Below, one piece after another: positions 33,611 through 47,394 of a stretch of 64,000 nucleotides of DNA. This DNA comes from Loxodes magnus (lineage: Eukaryota > Ciliophora > Karyorelictea > Loxodida > Loxodidae). Every line of letters starts with the position of its first letter. The stretch's first letter is position 1. Below the pieces are notes generated by a model, which made no database searches, was not told the DNA's origin, and saw only the letters and a list, made by a program, of their open reading frames with translations. The translations under genes were made by a program, and so were the position numbers. Where the stretch lies: positions 186,001 to 250,000 of the forward strand of contig CAMPDV010000511.1 of the NCBI GenBank assembly GCA_946699065.1, read 5' to 3'.

Positions 33611-35635
33611 GGTATTATATTCATAAAGTATAAAACTTCAATTAGCTTTCATTCTAAATACTAAGTCTAAATTTCTCTTTTATATTTTATGTCTTTAATC
33701 ATAATATTCAACTAATAACTACTATAAGTGAGTTCATTCCATATACTAATATATTTTATAAATATTACTTAATGTATAGATATTCTTTAGAAAATTAAAT
33801 TTAGAACATTTATCTAAAAAGATAGTGGGTTGACTTGTTATATATCCATAGTCACTAATTAATAAATTTATTTTTTTATGTTTCTAAGTTTCCTTTTTCT
33901 CAACATTTAACCTTTTTATCAAATGGTTTCTTTAGAAATACAACTCTTCCTTAAATACTTTTGAGAACAATTTTTTTAATCTTAGATTTAAAGGAATTTT
34001 AGTAGCTAGGATTATAGAATTCTTATTTATGATTAAAGGTTCTTTTAGCTAAAATCAGTCTAGTCTTAATTATTGATAAAAGCTTTATAAACAACTTTCC
34101 TAATTCTTCATATCGAGAATATACCTGACTAGTTACATAAATGTATATGTTTCAAATAGGATACTTCTAGTGAAACCTTAAAAATACATTTAATAGTTTT
34201 GCAAGTATAAAGCTGAGTTAATACTAACAAGTGAGAGAATAACAGTACTATAGCATGATAATTAGCAAAAGCGAATCTTAAAATTTTAAAGCTTATTTAC
34301 ATATCTCAAGCATATTTATCTTATTCTTTCAATCTATTTGACTTCATTAGCTCATAAAAATAAAAAATTGCATTCACATATCAGAATAAAGATAAAAAAT
34401 TAACTAGTTCAAATGTATTTAAAAGTGAGAGTCATCTGCTTATTTCGGTAATTTTTTAAATGATGTCTTAAATATAATTCATATACTGTAAGCTTTGTGG
34501 ATCGAAGAAAGGTATTTATATTAGCAAGTATATGAGGAGATTTAAAAAAATGTATCTACTAAGCTGTAAGTTTTTATTAACAGGTTAGCAAGAAGAAATG
34601 AGTTAGCTAATACTGGTTTAATTAGCACTTCTCTAGAGCTTTTAAAAATTTAATTTAAAAGCTTCCACGTTTTAACCTATTAAAGCTTTAATTTCTTCAT
34701 ATTAAAAGGAAAATACACAAATGAGTCTTTTTATCCTGCTTGTAAAAAGAGAAATAAAGTTAGAGTCACCTTTTAGATTCTAAATACAGCATTTTAATTT
34801 ACCTGTCTTTAACATCAATAAGATACTGCAATCCTGTATATGATAAAGTAAGCTTAACGAAGCTTTACTTAATCTTGATTTCCTATTTTATAAGAATTCA
34901 ATTAATTTATACCAAGCATGAAAACTAACTTCACTAAAGAAGGATTTATTTTTATGCTAGAACTCTTTCCTTTTTTTTGAGCTATAAGCCCAACTATAAT
35001 CTTAATACTCTAAACCTAAATAAAATTAGGAATCTATTAAGACTTGTAAAGGCATCACTGTAAAGTAAATAAAAAGCTTTAAATAAACTTCAAGTTTTAA
35101 AGTAGATTTAACCCGCTACTCAATTAAGCTATCCTTTTGCTTCTAACTTAAAAGCTATTTCTAAGTTAGTGTTGATAAATAGCAGATAAAGGTATTTAAG
35201 TCTTAAGTAGTTTAGGCAAATATTTATTTACTAAGGTAAGGTTTCCAGTCAATAAACAAAAGTAGGGTATAAGGTTCTTAGAATTTAATACACTGAAATT
35301 CGCTAAGATTAAGGCAAAATTTTAAATTAAGTAAATATTGGTAAGATTAAGCAGTAAGATCATATATGCTAAATCATATCTAAATGTATAATTCAAAAAC
35401 ATTTATATTTAACTTAATTAGCTTATATAGGCTAGAAAGGTAGCGATGCTAAAATAATTTCTCGAATTTAACTTGCAAATGATTAATGATGTAGTTATAG
35501 TTTAGACTAGCCTTATATAAAATAGCTGATGAAATGGATTTGAAAGCTAGATAGTGGATAAGAAATTTAAATGAAAATGCTATATTGACATATTTATTGG
35601 GATTTGCCAAATATTTAAATAGCTTTGTAATAAAG
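33611..35635. other. Spacer, no gene seen
   Basis: Two kilobases of AT-rich DNA with dense AGCT words (AAAGCTTA, TTAGCTAAA, TAAGCTTA). No domain, tRNA or repeat match was recognised. Confidence 0.5.
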
Positions 35636-38293
35636 ATGAAAAGTGAAGTTTAACAAAGAAGGTAAAGAGATAATTTCCTCTAAACGTTAAGCAAACTTTT
35701 AGAGCAAGCAGAAAATTCAGGAGGGTAAAAATCTCCAGATTCGCTGAAAAGCAAATAAGTTCTGGGATTTATTATGTTACTGGTTGTTTAAACTTATCAG
35801 ACTATTTTATTTTTCTTTTTTACAGGTACAAATGAGATTTTCATTGGGTTGCTTGCGTTTGGCATTTTGAAAATATTTATCCCTCTTTCTTTTTACCTAA
35901 GAACTAAGAATATAAATCCTTCTATTTATGCCTTGAATTTGCTCACGATATTCGAATCAATTTTCATTTAGTCCAAAAAAATTTAATAAACCTGTTCACT
36001 AATATAGTTGATATTTACAGCTCCAATAATAAACTTGCTATCTTCAAAACCAAGAATTTCCTTATAAATTAGCATTATAAACATCTTCTACATAAGCTGA
36101 ATATATAACAGCGAGTATTACAAAAGTGAGCAATTAATTTAGACGGTAAATTCTTTAGATCAAACTGAGTCTTTATATGATAGCTACTCGAACAAAATAC
36201 TAATAGTGACTTTGATAGTTTTAACTAATTTGATGTCGATTTCTTATGAAATAGTCATATAAAGAATAGTAGACCAGAAAGAAGTTATGATTAAGGAAGT
36301 TACTCAGAACAAGGAAAATATTGACGCTTATTTTGCAGGAGTTATTCATGAAATCAGATCTCCATGCTAGGCTATTTTGGGTAATATTGACTTGCTTTGC
36401 ATGAAAAAAGACCAGTTTACAGAAAAGTAGTAAACGTTGATCTAGAATACGAAGAGCTGTGGAGAAATCTTATTGAGCTTAGTGGGAAATACTTTAGATT
36501 TTAAGAAAATAGAATTTGGAAAATTTGAGTTTAGTGAGGAAGAAACTGAAATTAGGACAGTTTTTTGGAAAGTAACTCAAGCTGTTAAGAATTAAGCTAT
36601 TCAAAAAGGCTTATTTTTTGAAAACATAATAGCTCAAAACGTTCCATGCTTCGTTCTTGTAGACTAAACTAGATTAATATAAATTCTGATGAACTTAATA
36701 AGCAACTGTATAAAATTCACTTTAAAAGGATTTGTTCGAGTATCTGCTAGTTGAGAAATGGATAAGAGTAGTATTCCTAAAGAAAAAATAGCTTCAGACC
36801 CGTAAACAATTTTCTGGTCTTCAGACAAAAAATATCTTTCATATTACAACTCTAATAACGACATATCTGGAAGACCAAAGAGATCTTTAACTAAATTTTG
36901 TAAAAACAAAGATCTGATTTTTTCAGTTAATTCTTGGATAGTAATGAAGTAAATTCCCAAATTTCACTCCACTTCTTAAGAAAATCTGAAGTAATAAAAA
37001 AAACTGATATATCAAAATATTCAAAATGACCAGTTTGATCCTAATAAATCTAATGATCACTTGTTACCTCCTTCTTAGAAAGTATTTATTGAATCTTCAT
37101 GCGAAGAAAACACTCCAGGGGAAAACTTTTATATCTATTATTATGAAAGTCAAGGCGAGCTTGTTATTAAAATTGAAGACACTGGAATTGGAATTTCTGT
37201 TGAGTAGTAAAAATAACTGTTTACTCCTTTTTAGCAAGCAAATTAGCTAATATATAAGAACTTCAGAGGTACTGGTTTAGGGTTATGGATGTCAAAACAG
37301 ATTATTCAATAAATGGGTGGAGATATAATTCTATAAAGCTTCCCTGGATTTGGAACAGTTTTTACTATAAGAATCCCATTGAAGGTTGTTCAAAAAGAAT
37401 CTAAAAATATAAGTGACTTCTTAACATCTCCTTAATCTACTGGATTATAGGGCTTCATAGAAAGAGAAGCTTAACTGAACTTTGTTGTCTTTTAAGCAGT
37501 GGATGACTTTAAATTCTAAGAAAAGCTAAATAAAAAATTATGGTAGAAGAACATTTAGGTAATTCAGCTTAAATATGGATATCAAATCCTATAAAAATAT
37601 GAGCAAACGTAAAGTTGCGTAATTATAATATTACAACCTTAGTTTGAAGATATCGATGGGGTAGATCTTAGTTATTCCATTAGACAGATACAGAAGTAAA
37701 AAATAAGATCATAAGAACTATAGTCTCAGCAAAATATAGCAGACTACTTCGTGTTCATAATAATGGTTACTAAAGATAAAAATGAAATATAGAGGTTAAA
37801 AGCAGTTGCTACATAAATAGACTATTTTCTTAATTTGAATGCTAAAAAAAACGAGATGAAGGAAATGTTGGACGTTTTTAAGTAGCAATAGAAGATTTTT
37901 CAGCAAAATATGTAGAGATAGCTGCTAAATAATATTGTTATGATCGTTGATGATGATATAGATATTCTTGAATACTATAAAACAATTCTTTAGGAAAATG
38001 GATTAAAATCAATTCAAAGTACAAGTGGAAGATAAGCTATTGATTAGTTTATGAATTTTCAAACCTAAGTCAAGTTGATTTTAATTGACTACGAAATGAC
38101 AGATATGACAGGAGTTGAATGCATTCGCGAAATTAGAAATATTCCAGAAGGATATACGGTCCCCGTTATAGTTTGCTCAGGAAACGAAGATTCATAGACA
38201 GAGGAAGAAGCAAACTCAGTAGGGGCTTTCTTTATTACAAAGCCAGTTTCAGCTTAGAATATAATTGAAATTATAGAGCAATATGAACTTTAA
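35636..38293 (+). CDS. Membrane-bound hybrid histidine kinase
   Basis: The ATG at 35636 (MKSEVQQRRQRDNFLQTLSK) opens an unbroken frame. Residues ~45-215 contain several hydrophobic segments (LGFIMLLVVQ, IFIGLLAFGILKIFI, ILIVTLIVLTNLM). The H-box is FAGVIHEIRSP (His ~238). The ATPase domain has the N-box LMNLISNCIKF (~354), the D-box IEDTGIGIS (~515), the F-box LFTPFQQAN and the G-box GTGLGLWMS (~545). The receiver has the acidic cluster VDDDIDI (~772), phospho-acceptor LILIDYEMTD (Asp ~818) and Lys in FITKP (~868). All catalytic residues are present, so autophosphorylation and His-to-Asp transfer should work. The receiver fold is complete by the TAA at 38291; otherwise the next in-frame TGA is at 38414. 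Trp is coded by both TGG and TGA (SASWEM). The stimulus is unknown. Confidence 0.9.
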
Positions 38294-41200
38294 AAAGCTT
38301 TCATTAATTTAATAATAAAGTGTATTTCTATAAAATAAAAATAACTCTTTATTCATTCACTTTAATGCTTCGTAATATACATCTACTAGAGTCAATCTAA
38401 ATAAACTAAATAATGAAATAAAATCAAATTTAATAACTATTAATTAAGCAAAAATCAAAGATAGAGGTGAATGGTTAAATTTTGTAAAGACATAACTAAC
38501 ACTAATCAGGGATGATTTAGCCAAAATCATTTTACTTTAATTAGTTAATCGTGTTTCATAAGGAGAATGTTAAGAAATAAGAAAATTATTTAGATTTACA
38601 GCAAAAGCAATCATTAAGATTTTTAAGTTCTTTAAATGGTAATTTTGCATTTGCAAATTGAGGGATCTAAGAAGATACTTAAAGCTAATTTCTTTGCAGT
38701 ACAATCTAATAAGCTTCCAGAAAATTCTACTTCTACTCTATGGTATTAGTGATGTATTCCTTTGAAAGATTAAATTTAAGCAAGAAATTTTGTCTCAATT
38801 CTAAATAGCCTAATTAAAAGTTTTTTTAAATAAGATGACCAAAAAAGCAAAATCAGTAAGGTAAGACATAATTTATATTAAGTTAAAGGGTAGAGATTAA
38901 GAAATAAGAAGATCGATAGTAATTATCTTTGATTTGGAGATGTTAATAAGTCAAAGAACATAATAAGATATAGATGGAAGCTTTTACAGAAGCCATATAA
39001 AATAAAGAGGTTAGAAAGTTTAATTCTTGATTATTTAAAACGATTAAATAAAAATCTAGTTTGAAACTTTATTATGACAATATTGAATACAAAACAAAGA
39101 TCAAGTTTATTAAAGCACTAATTTCCTTAAGCACTAGTAACTATTTTCTTTTTATAAATAAAATTGAATGGATATACTTAATATCAGAATTAAAAGGCTA
39201 AGCATTAATTATATACTCAGCTTCAAAACATTTTATACAATGATATTAGATATAAAGCTTTGATTCAAAATCCACCTTTTTAAATCGCTAGAGTGATATT
39301 TAGAATTTTAAGTAAAAAGAGAACTAAAAAGAATATTTTATGAAGTGAATAAATGAACAAAGGTTATGAATGATAAGAGATATATAAAGCTAATCTTAAT
39401 TTACTATTTTAAATCTCAATTTGATGCTGATAAATTTTTATTATAGCTTCTGCTTTTTGGTCAAAAATGAATAAAACTTGCATAGATTCAGTAAAAGATT
39501 CTTAAAAATTAATAAAAATCTTCCTTTTAAATCGTTTACTTAGAAAGCTGAAAGCTTAAATTTTATAAAGATGGTATAAAAATATCGTTATCAATTATTA
39601 GCTAGACAGTGTAGAATAAAAATAATATCATATACAGTCAATTTTTCAAAACTATTAGCTATAAGACTTATTTTTTATGTTTATTACTTAATCAAATATC
39701 ATAGATAAACTTTGCCCCTTAAGTCGATTCTTGTAAAATATTATTTTAAGATATTTATTTTTTGTATTTATAAAGCTTTATTAATAAACGTACAATGAAC
39801 ACTTTTCAGATATAATTGGCACTTATTTCTGTTTTATTAAATTAGTAAAATTTAATTTATAGAAACTTCTTTTCATGACTTACCAACCTTTAGATCCATC
39901 ACAATATTCATTACCTTGTATCTCAGTCTCTTTTCACTAATTCGATTTTTTCAAACTACTTTTTCCTTCTATATGATTGGTATAATTTTGCTTTTTCAGT
40001 CTTACACGTATTCAATCATCATGCCATAAAAATAATAACCAAACTTTTTTAAAAATAATTAGTAAATTAATTCAATTTCTTAAGTACCTTCTAGTAATCT
40101 ATTTCCTAAATTGAAATTTATAATACAAGTATAAGTTTGAAAGTTAAAATCAAATCCAATCTCTGAAAATTTCTATTTTTATTGGCTAGAAGAATTTGGT
40201 TAAATAGAAAGAAGATCCTTCGTAAAAATTCTAGGATGATTATACAGCTTTTACTCTATATAAGCAAACTAAGCATTGTTTCTAAGTCTCCTAACTTTCT
40301 TATTTAGAATATCAATCTGCTGCGAAACTATTTTTAACCTTCTTTTTTTCTTTTATGAGTAATTGTTTTTATATTTACCACTCTTTTTCTTTTAAATGCA
40401 TACATATTATACACACTAGATACACCTTGATATTCCTTTTTATATATTGATTTATTAAACTGAGTTAAGTTTACACATAAGATTGTTTTCGCTTTCTTTC
40501 TCCAATATTTAATTACTCTTGATGAACTTCTATAGATACCTTTAAAAATCTATTATCCTAACTAATTTATTTCAGCTGATATAGATTCAATACAACTAGG
40601 CTATTGTAACTATAAAATGTGATATTTTACACTTTAATCTTCAGCTAATTAATTTAAATAGCTTAGTGTAATAGCTCATTATAAGCTTTATATTTGGAGA
40701 TCTAATTCTAGCTTTGTATTTTCCTATCCTTTTCTATATTTAAGGGCCTGAACATACTAAACTTTTAAATGATAATAGATTCTCACTCTTCCTTAGTAAA
40801 CCAATAAGTCTTTCTTTAAATAGTTATTTCTAGCTTTTATAATTGAACTAATATAGCATTAAGTTCACTTTTCATTAGTTATATACAATTTGACTAAACT
40901 TATAGAAATTGAAATAACTAAGTAATAGATGCTAATAAAAGCAGCACTATAATTTACCTATATGGATATTGATTATAAGACACTAGAATAAATGAAAATA
41001 TGAAGAACAGGAAATAAATAATAAGCATGTGGACAGTTAATGCTTCATAATGATTAAAGGAGTCTAAATTTATAAAAATAGTTATTTAAGCAAATCTTTA
41101 AATAAGAAGATTAATAGGTAAAGCACTTCTTGCTTAATAAGAATTCTATTTTAGTTTAAAAGTTTAATGAAGCAAATAAAGCGCTGGATTAAAATAGTTT

Positions 41201-42484
41201 CCAGATAGAAAATTGGTTAGAAGTTAACGAAAGGAGTATGAGAAGTTAAATAAGAGAATAAATGGTTTATGAGAAGTTGTGGTATAAACATCTGAGAAAT
41301 ATAAAGAAATCATATCTTGAAAGAAAAGGTTTCTTTGTAATATGCAAATAAAAGTATTGTAGCAGCCAATCAGTGACGGAAATTATTATTATAGATACCT
41401 GATTTTATATTTAAAGAAGAGATGTATAAATCTAATCAAATTAGGTTATATTAAATCTATCTTTAGACTAAAAAGAAAATATAAAAGAAGCAAAGCTGAT
41501 GGCCCCTTGATACATAAAAAAAATTTAAAGTGTAGAACAAATAAATAAGCAGATAAAAGTTAAAAGATCAATAAATCTAATAAAAAAACAAGCATAATCG
41601 AATATTATTCTTAAGCTTATAGCTATTTATTATTAATTAAAGAGAAGAAATAATCACAAGACTTAATATAGTTAAGGTTAGTGATAATTATATATAACGA
41701 GTATTGAGTTCTAACTGAATGAATATTAACATTTAGTTAATGAAACAATTAGAGATGATAATTTGTTCAAGGTATTTATATAGATACAAAAGCTTTAATA
41801 TTAAAATAGAATTGATAGACAAAAGTATAACTTTCTAAGAATCTCAGTATAAAAAATATTTAATATTATTAATAGAATTCATATAGACTATCTCCTTAAC
41901 TTATATTGACTTAACTCTATATCATAATTAATAAAGCTAGTTTACATAGGATATAAATAAGGAGTTTATTAATCTTTCTCACTATGCTATCATTATGATA
42001 AAATATCCAAATTTAATGTATTCGTGAACTATATAATTTTGAACTCTAGATAAACTTTTATCATCTGCACAGAAACTAAATGTATCAAGCTTAGATTTTT
42101 GTTTTTAAGATCAATTTACTCTTATAATTTCTTATTTACAAGTTATGCATCAGACTAATAGTTTGAATTTTTATTTTCCTATTTTTATTTACAAATCTTA
42201 TAAAAACCAAATTATTTTACCCCTTAGAATTTTATTCTTTCTCTTTATTAGCTTTAAATTTACATCTTTCTTAATATTAATTATTACTATTTATTCAATC
42301 TAAATATTTAAGATTCATTGAATTTTATCTTTTTTTTAGATTTATATCTTTAAATCTACTTTCTATTTACTCGATATTGCTGAGTTTGTCAACACTATGT
42401 CTGTTTTTTAATCTTCTATTAAATTAAATTCTTTCGATTTTTTGGTTTATTTATAAAACACTCTTCTTAAAGTTTTCAATCATA
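38294..42484. other. Largely unassigned; possible coding 38.4-40.4 kb
   Basis: From about 38430 to 40400 both strands give protein-like text. The plus strand has an ATG at 39571 and later NFYFYWLEEFGQIERRSF. The minus strand has KTEKAKLYQSYRRKKQFE. I could not choose between them and found no domain. From 40400 to about 42400 the sequence has AGCT-rich spacer character. Confidence 0.3.
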
Positions 42485-43888
42485 ATGGAAATTTTTTCTT
42501 CTATAGTCACTTCTTCAACAACAAAGAAAAACAATAGCATTTGTCCACCTCAATTTATAAGTAGTGATGTATTATTCTTATTTAAGGATGAAATGTATTC
42601 AATTTATTGTAATTATTTAGGATAGTTTTATTAGAATAGGAACTAAGATCATAACTCCCTTCCTGACTAGCTTTTTTACAACATCGATTTATACTTATAG
42701 CTTTTTATAAAACTTTTCCTTTGCATTCTTTTATTTTGAGTGAAACTTAAATTACCAAATCTTGTATTATTTATACTATACTCTGCTTTACCAAAGACTT
42801 GCTTTTATCAATTATATAATTCTAAGAATTTAAATACTTTCTTATTCTAATTGTATTTTTAACTCCAGAAATAGCCACTTTATATTTAAAGGATAAAGAG
42901 TTTAGAAGAACTTGATTTAGTATTTGGGTTATTTTTTAAAGGAGATGCTTAATAATTAAATAATAGAGTCTGAGCCTTTTTAAATATCTCACTATCTTTA
43001 TTTCATTTTAGTATAAGCATCCTTATTCCACTATCAGCTCATTTTTATTTATTTTCCTTTATTATTTATACTTTCTAAGACTACATTGAGTGTATTCCTA
43101 GTTATATTAGCAATTTATTTAAGTTACTTACTAGAATGTTATGCACAGGTTAAATAGTAAATATATTAGAATTATTCAGCATTTATAGTTATCCAGTCTG
43201 TTTTTATTTTCTTTGGATATAAAATCAAAGAAGTTTAACTTTAGAGACTTAATTCTACTAAAATTACCCCTAATTATTTATTAAATTTATCCTATTAAAT
43301 TACTTGCATCCCTTTAGTAGCGTTGAAGTATCATTAAGAAGCTTTTTACTTTAAATATCTAATTTTATTTATGGGATCAGTTGTCAATTTTATATAGGTT
43401 ATTTACTTGAGAGCTTCTCTAGATAAACTTGTATTAATATAAATTTATTTGGTCTAAATGTCTTTCTTTATTATGTAGTTTCCTTATTCGAATTTTATTT
43501 TATCTCGCTATTTCTTTTTTATTTTTTCCAAAATCTTTCTCTGCTTGTAGTAACTAATATTCTCCTCGTTCCTTCTTTTACCATTATAATTGAATCACTT
43601 TATGCTCGATTACTTTATCTCTTTATCCAGGAATTTTTGCTTTCCAAAATTCAGTCTAAAGAGTGAAATTTTATTAGCGCTTAAATTTAAAAAAAGACAG
43701 AAGGAATATTCTTTTCCTTTTTGCTACTTGGACTTTATACTTATAAGAAAATAGGCAATTTACTAAATAAATACAACAGTTCAAGCTTTATTGCTTAGAC
43801 TCCACAATATACTACAGAAAAGATATAAGGAGCTTATATATAGCATCCTCTGCAGAGCTAATATATACTCAATATAGTCCGATAATGA
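42485..43888 (+). CDS. Putative large multi-pass membrane protein
   Basis: The ATG at 42485 (MEIFSSIVTSSTTKKNNSIC) opens a frame of up to 467 residues ending TAA-TGA (43883-43888). It reads SLEELDLVFGLFFKGDAQQL, then many hydrophobic segments (ISLSLFHFSISILIPL, GLNVFLYYVVSLFEFYFISL, SLLVVTNILLVPSFTIIIES) and a Lys/Gln-rich tail (SKIQSKEWNFISAQIQKK). TGA gives Trp at LLFWVKL, NRVWAFL and KEWNF. The layout suggests a channel or transporter, but no signature was recognised. The last ~30 codons may be beyond the true stop. Confidence 0.5.
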
Positions 43889-44357
43889 AATACTTATTTA
43901 TATTACTATAATTGCCTTTCAATAAGAGTTAGCTCCTCTTTTAAAAGCTTATTAATAAATCTCTAAAATTGCTTAATTACCCATTCCTATATATTCAGAT
44001 CAAGAAGAGCTTAATAGTCTTATAATTATCCCTTTTTAGACTTTCTGATCTAAATATTATCTCTTTTGTCTTTTTTTAGTTAAGTCATACAGATTTTTCA
44101 TCTATAGCTGATATACAATTATTAGATACCAATCTAAAAGTCATACGACTCTTCAGCAAAAGTTACACCATGAATCTAATTTAAAATGTCTTTACTATTT
44201 ATTCTGTCTGTAATATACCAAAGTTATCTGGCTAGTAAGTGTTCAGTATTCTTTAGATATGACTTCTTAAAAGTATTTTACATTTAAAGTTCTAAATTGA
44301 ATGCTTAATTAATTATTTGCCAAGTTATCCTTAATTTACATAACTTACTTAAAAAAA
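43889..44357. other. Spacer before tRNA-Thr
   Basis: AT-rich. Nothing was recognised except the T-run terminator of the tRNA at 44351-44357. Confidence 0.4.
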
Positions 44358-44429
44358 GCCTCCACGCGGGTTCGAACCACGGACCTTTCGCTTACTAAGC
44401 GAATGCTCTGCCAACTGAGCCATAGAGGC
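44358..44429 (-). tRNA. tRNA-Thr (AGT)
   Basis: Minus-strand 72 nt cloverleaf GCCTCTATGGCTCAGTTGG..., anticodon arm TTCGC-TTAGTAA-GCGAA giving AGT, T-arm CCGTGG-TTCGAAC-CCGCG, and acceptor pairing GCCTCTA with TGGAGGC. Seven T follow the 3' end. The A at position 34 would be edited to inosine, as for most eukaryotic Thr-AGT genes. Confidence 0.9.
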
Positions 44430-45604
44430 TTATACCTTTATGACTGAGCAACAATTAAATAAGTGAAAGCACTAAAAATTCAAATTTAATCCCAGAACTA
44501 ATCCTTTATACTACATTCAGCGCATATTATTTATGTAGTTACAACTAAGTGAAACAACATAATGACATCAGTTTGAATAGACAAAGCTTGGATAAATAAA
44601 TGATTTGAAATTATAATAAAAGAGGCATATAATGCAGTTAGACATATTACTATGATATATCTTAATTAGAAATAGGAAGTTATCTAACTAAGTTCTCATT
44701 GTTCAGAAATTTGCTTTAAAAAGATAACTTTCAAGTAAGTAAACTTAAAAGAATACCATCAGAACATATTAAGCAAAAAGCTAGGTATTAGAAATTAAAA
44801 TAGGAATAGCTAATAAAGTCTTTTTGTAAATATAAGCATTTTATAAATGCATCTTGTGATTGAATATTAGCTACTGTTTCAGCAAATCTGCAATATCTAA
44901 CCTATAAAATTTTAAGAGGTTGAAAAAAATTGATTGCTTTGTCTTTGCTTTTTTGTCATTACAAGCTATCCTAGCTTTTATAAGTTTTTAACTTTAGTTA
45001 GCAAGAATATTAAGTTAGGTAGATTCTAAATTTGCTTAGTTTATGAATAGCAAACTTATAAGGAGTTTTTGTGAGCTTGGTTCCCAAAAAGTACATGATT
45101 AATAATGTATCTTCAACAAATTAGATATCTAATCACGCTAATGGTCTCTATCCAGATAAATAGAGTCTAGAAATATATTTTTTAGCTAGTCAATTATAAG
45201 AGTATTAAACTAGCTAAAAAGGCAAAGGAGTCAATTTAAGTATCAATAAAGGAAAACAAGCTACAATCATTATTCTTATATTAAATAAAGGTAAGCTTTA
45301 AACTTATAGACCCTTTACTACTTTTAACTCAACTACTGTTCAAAGGATTATAAAAGTAAGATTCTTTGCTAACTGATTTGATAGAATTTAGGTATAAATC
45401 TCTTTAAGTAAACAATCATCATTTAATAGTACTGACAAGTAAATATTCTACTTACCTATAAAGAAAAAGAAGCACTAGAAAGGAGAAAAATATCAGTGGA
45501 ATTACAAAAGAACTGAGAAATAATCAATTTTGGAGAGTATAAAATGAAGATAAAAAGGCGATTTCTTTTATTAAGTTTATTTATATAAATATAAGTAATA
45601 TAAA
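44430..45604. other. Spacer, no gene seen
   Basis: AT-rich with AGCT words. Nothing was recognised. It holds the kinase promoter. Confidence 0.45.
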
Positions 45605-47368
45605 ATGAAACGAAAGGAATTGAAGGAATAATCAGAACAAGAGAATGTCAAACTAAAATTGCTGACTAACTTTAACACTAATAAATAATGAGCTTAAGCA
45701 ATTTGAGAAATTATTGCTTAAAACGGAAATTATTAGTGACTTATCTAATTTCTTCCTTTTGCTGGTGTTACAGTGTACAATTATGAGTAAATTTTGCAGT
45801 CTTGCTAAGAAGAGATAGGTGATGGGGGTTTTGCAGATGTTTTCAAAGGAAGATTAGATAATAATTAGATAGCCCTTAAGGTTACTAAGAAGTAGAAAAT
45901 AAAGAAAAATTAGGAAAGTGCAATAGAAGCTTTTTTTAGAGAGGTTTAAATTTATACTAGAGCGAGATCTTCTCGAATTCTATAACTAAGAGGAATATGC
46001 ATTGAAGGAGGTCTTGTTATGGTGTTTGAGCTTCATGAGACAAATCTTTAAGACTACTTATAATAAGAAAAACTAACTGAAAAAGAGAAAGTTGAAATAG
46101 GTCTCGATATAGCAGAAGGAGTCAATTTTCTTCACAATCTAGATCCAGCTATAATTCATAGAGATCTGAAGCCAGAAAATATACTTTTAAACAATAAAAA
46201 GATGGCAATAGTGGCTGACTTGGGATTAGGTTATATTACTTATAATTCTAGAAAACAAGCATCTGGTGCAGCGGGAACAATACCATATATGCCACCTGAA
46301 GCTTTTTAAAAGAAAGAAATTACTAAAGGATACGATGCTTGGTCATTTGGTTGTATTCTAAACGAATTATTTACAGGTCACATTCCTTGGCCAGGATTAA
46401 CGTCCAAGCAAATATAAAATGCCCTAAAAGAGAAAAAACATCCTAAAATAGTTGAAGATGCTAATGTAAACTTGCATAACTTAATAAATATGTGCTTTAA
46501 GCACAATCCAAGTGAAAGACCCCTATTTAGTTATATTATTCTCCAATTAAAACAAATTCGAGAGGAAATAAATAACTAAATTCTTTTATCTTATATTTCT
46601 AATTAGTTTTCATAGACTGAACTTTATTCAGATATGAAAGAAGATAAGCAGAGGAAATTATAAGTAGATAAAGAGAATTTATAAGGACCAAAAAATTAAA
46701 ACTAGAGACAGATAATATGAACAAAAAATAATCCTTCAGCATTCGAGAAATTCAAGAATTAGCATATGTGGGAAAATTATAATGAGTGAAGTAACAAAAA
46801 ATGAATGGATAATAGTAAAAGGAATAATTTCTAGCCTTAATTACCCTTTTAAGAAAAACAAGATGCTTAGTAATTAAATTTACACTGATAACAGTTAATG
46901 CAGCTCAAATTTAAACTGTTCTAGTTTATAAAGAATGATTGGCCTAATTAAGCATACTAGATTTGCAATTATCTGTTCTTAAGAAGTGATTCTGAATTGA
47001 AATATCTCGAAAGAAACTCTTATTAATTGCAAAATCAGGCTAGTATAATTTTGGAGATAATAATGAATCATTAGCCTAGTAATAAACCTTCTACCGTAAT
47101 ATAAAAAGAAGCTTAAAATGCAGAGATATCTTTATAAAATTAACTATAAGAATCCAATTTAGCTAAAATTAAGGATTAACTAGGCAATTAATTATGAGAA
47201 AAAATCAAAGTCTGAGATTAACTCAATGCTATGAAAATTACTGGTATGGTGTTGGAAAACGATATAGCAATAATCTAAAATTTAAACTTAGACGATTACT
47301 AATTATATTACTTCGTATACGAAGCAATAAAGTGTTTAAAGAAACATGGCTTGTATAAAAATAACTGA
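45605..47368 (+). CDS. Serine/threonine (TKL-like) protein kinase
   Basis: The ATG at 45605 (MKRKELKEQSEQENVKLKLL) leads into a kinase domain at residues ~65-325. Motifs: glycine loop IGDGGFADVFKG (~72), VAIK-like Lys in IALKVTKK, catalytic loop HRDLKPEN (~185), DLG in place of DFG in VADLGLGY (~205), APE-like MPPEAF, WSFGCILNEL, and the final Arg in NPSERP. Aligned glycine loop, GT-PYMPPEAF and LHN-...-IIHRDLKPEN resemble TKL or Raf/MLK-type kinases more than cyclic-nucleotide kinases. The ~260-residue C-terminal region is Gln/Asn-rich with short helices and ends at TGA 47366-47368. Trp is mostly TGA there (NEWSNKKWMD, LWEKIKVWDQ). It is probably active and cytosolic; substrates are unknown. 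Confidence 0.9.
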
Positions 47369-47394
47369 CTTAATCAAATACTTTTTATTAAAAT

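Noticed and set aside
38430..40400. A continuous gene on either strand
   Set aside because: Both strands give plausible text and neither has a domain, so I could not choose; it is listed only as unassigned.
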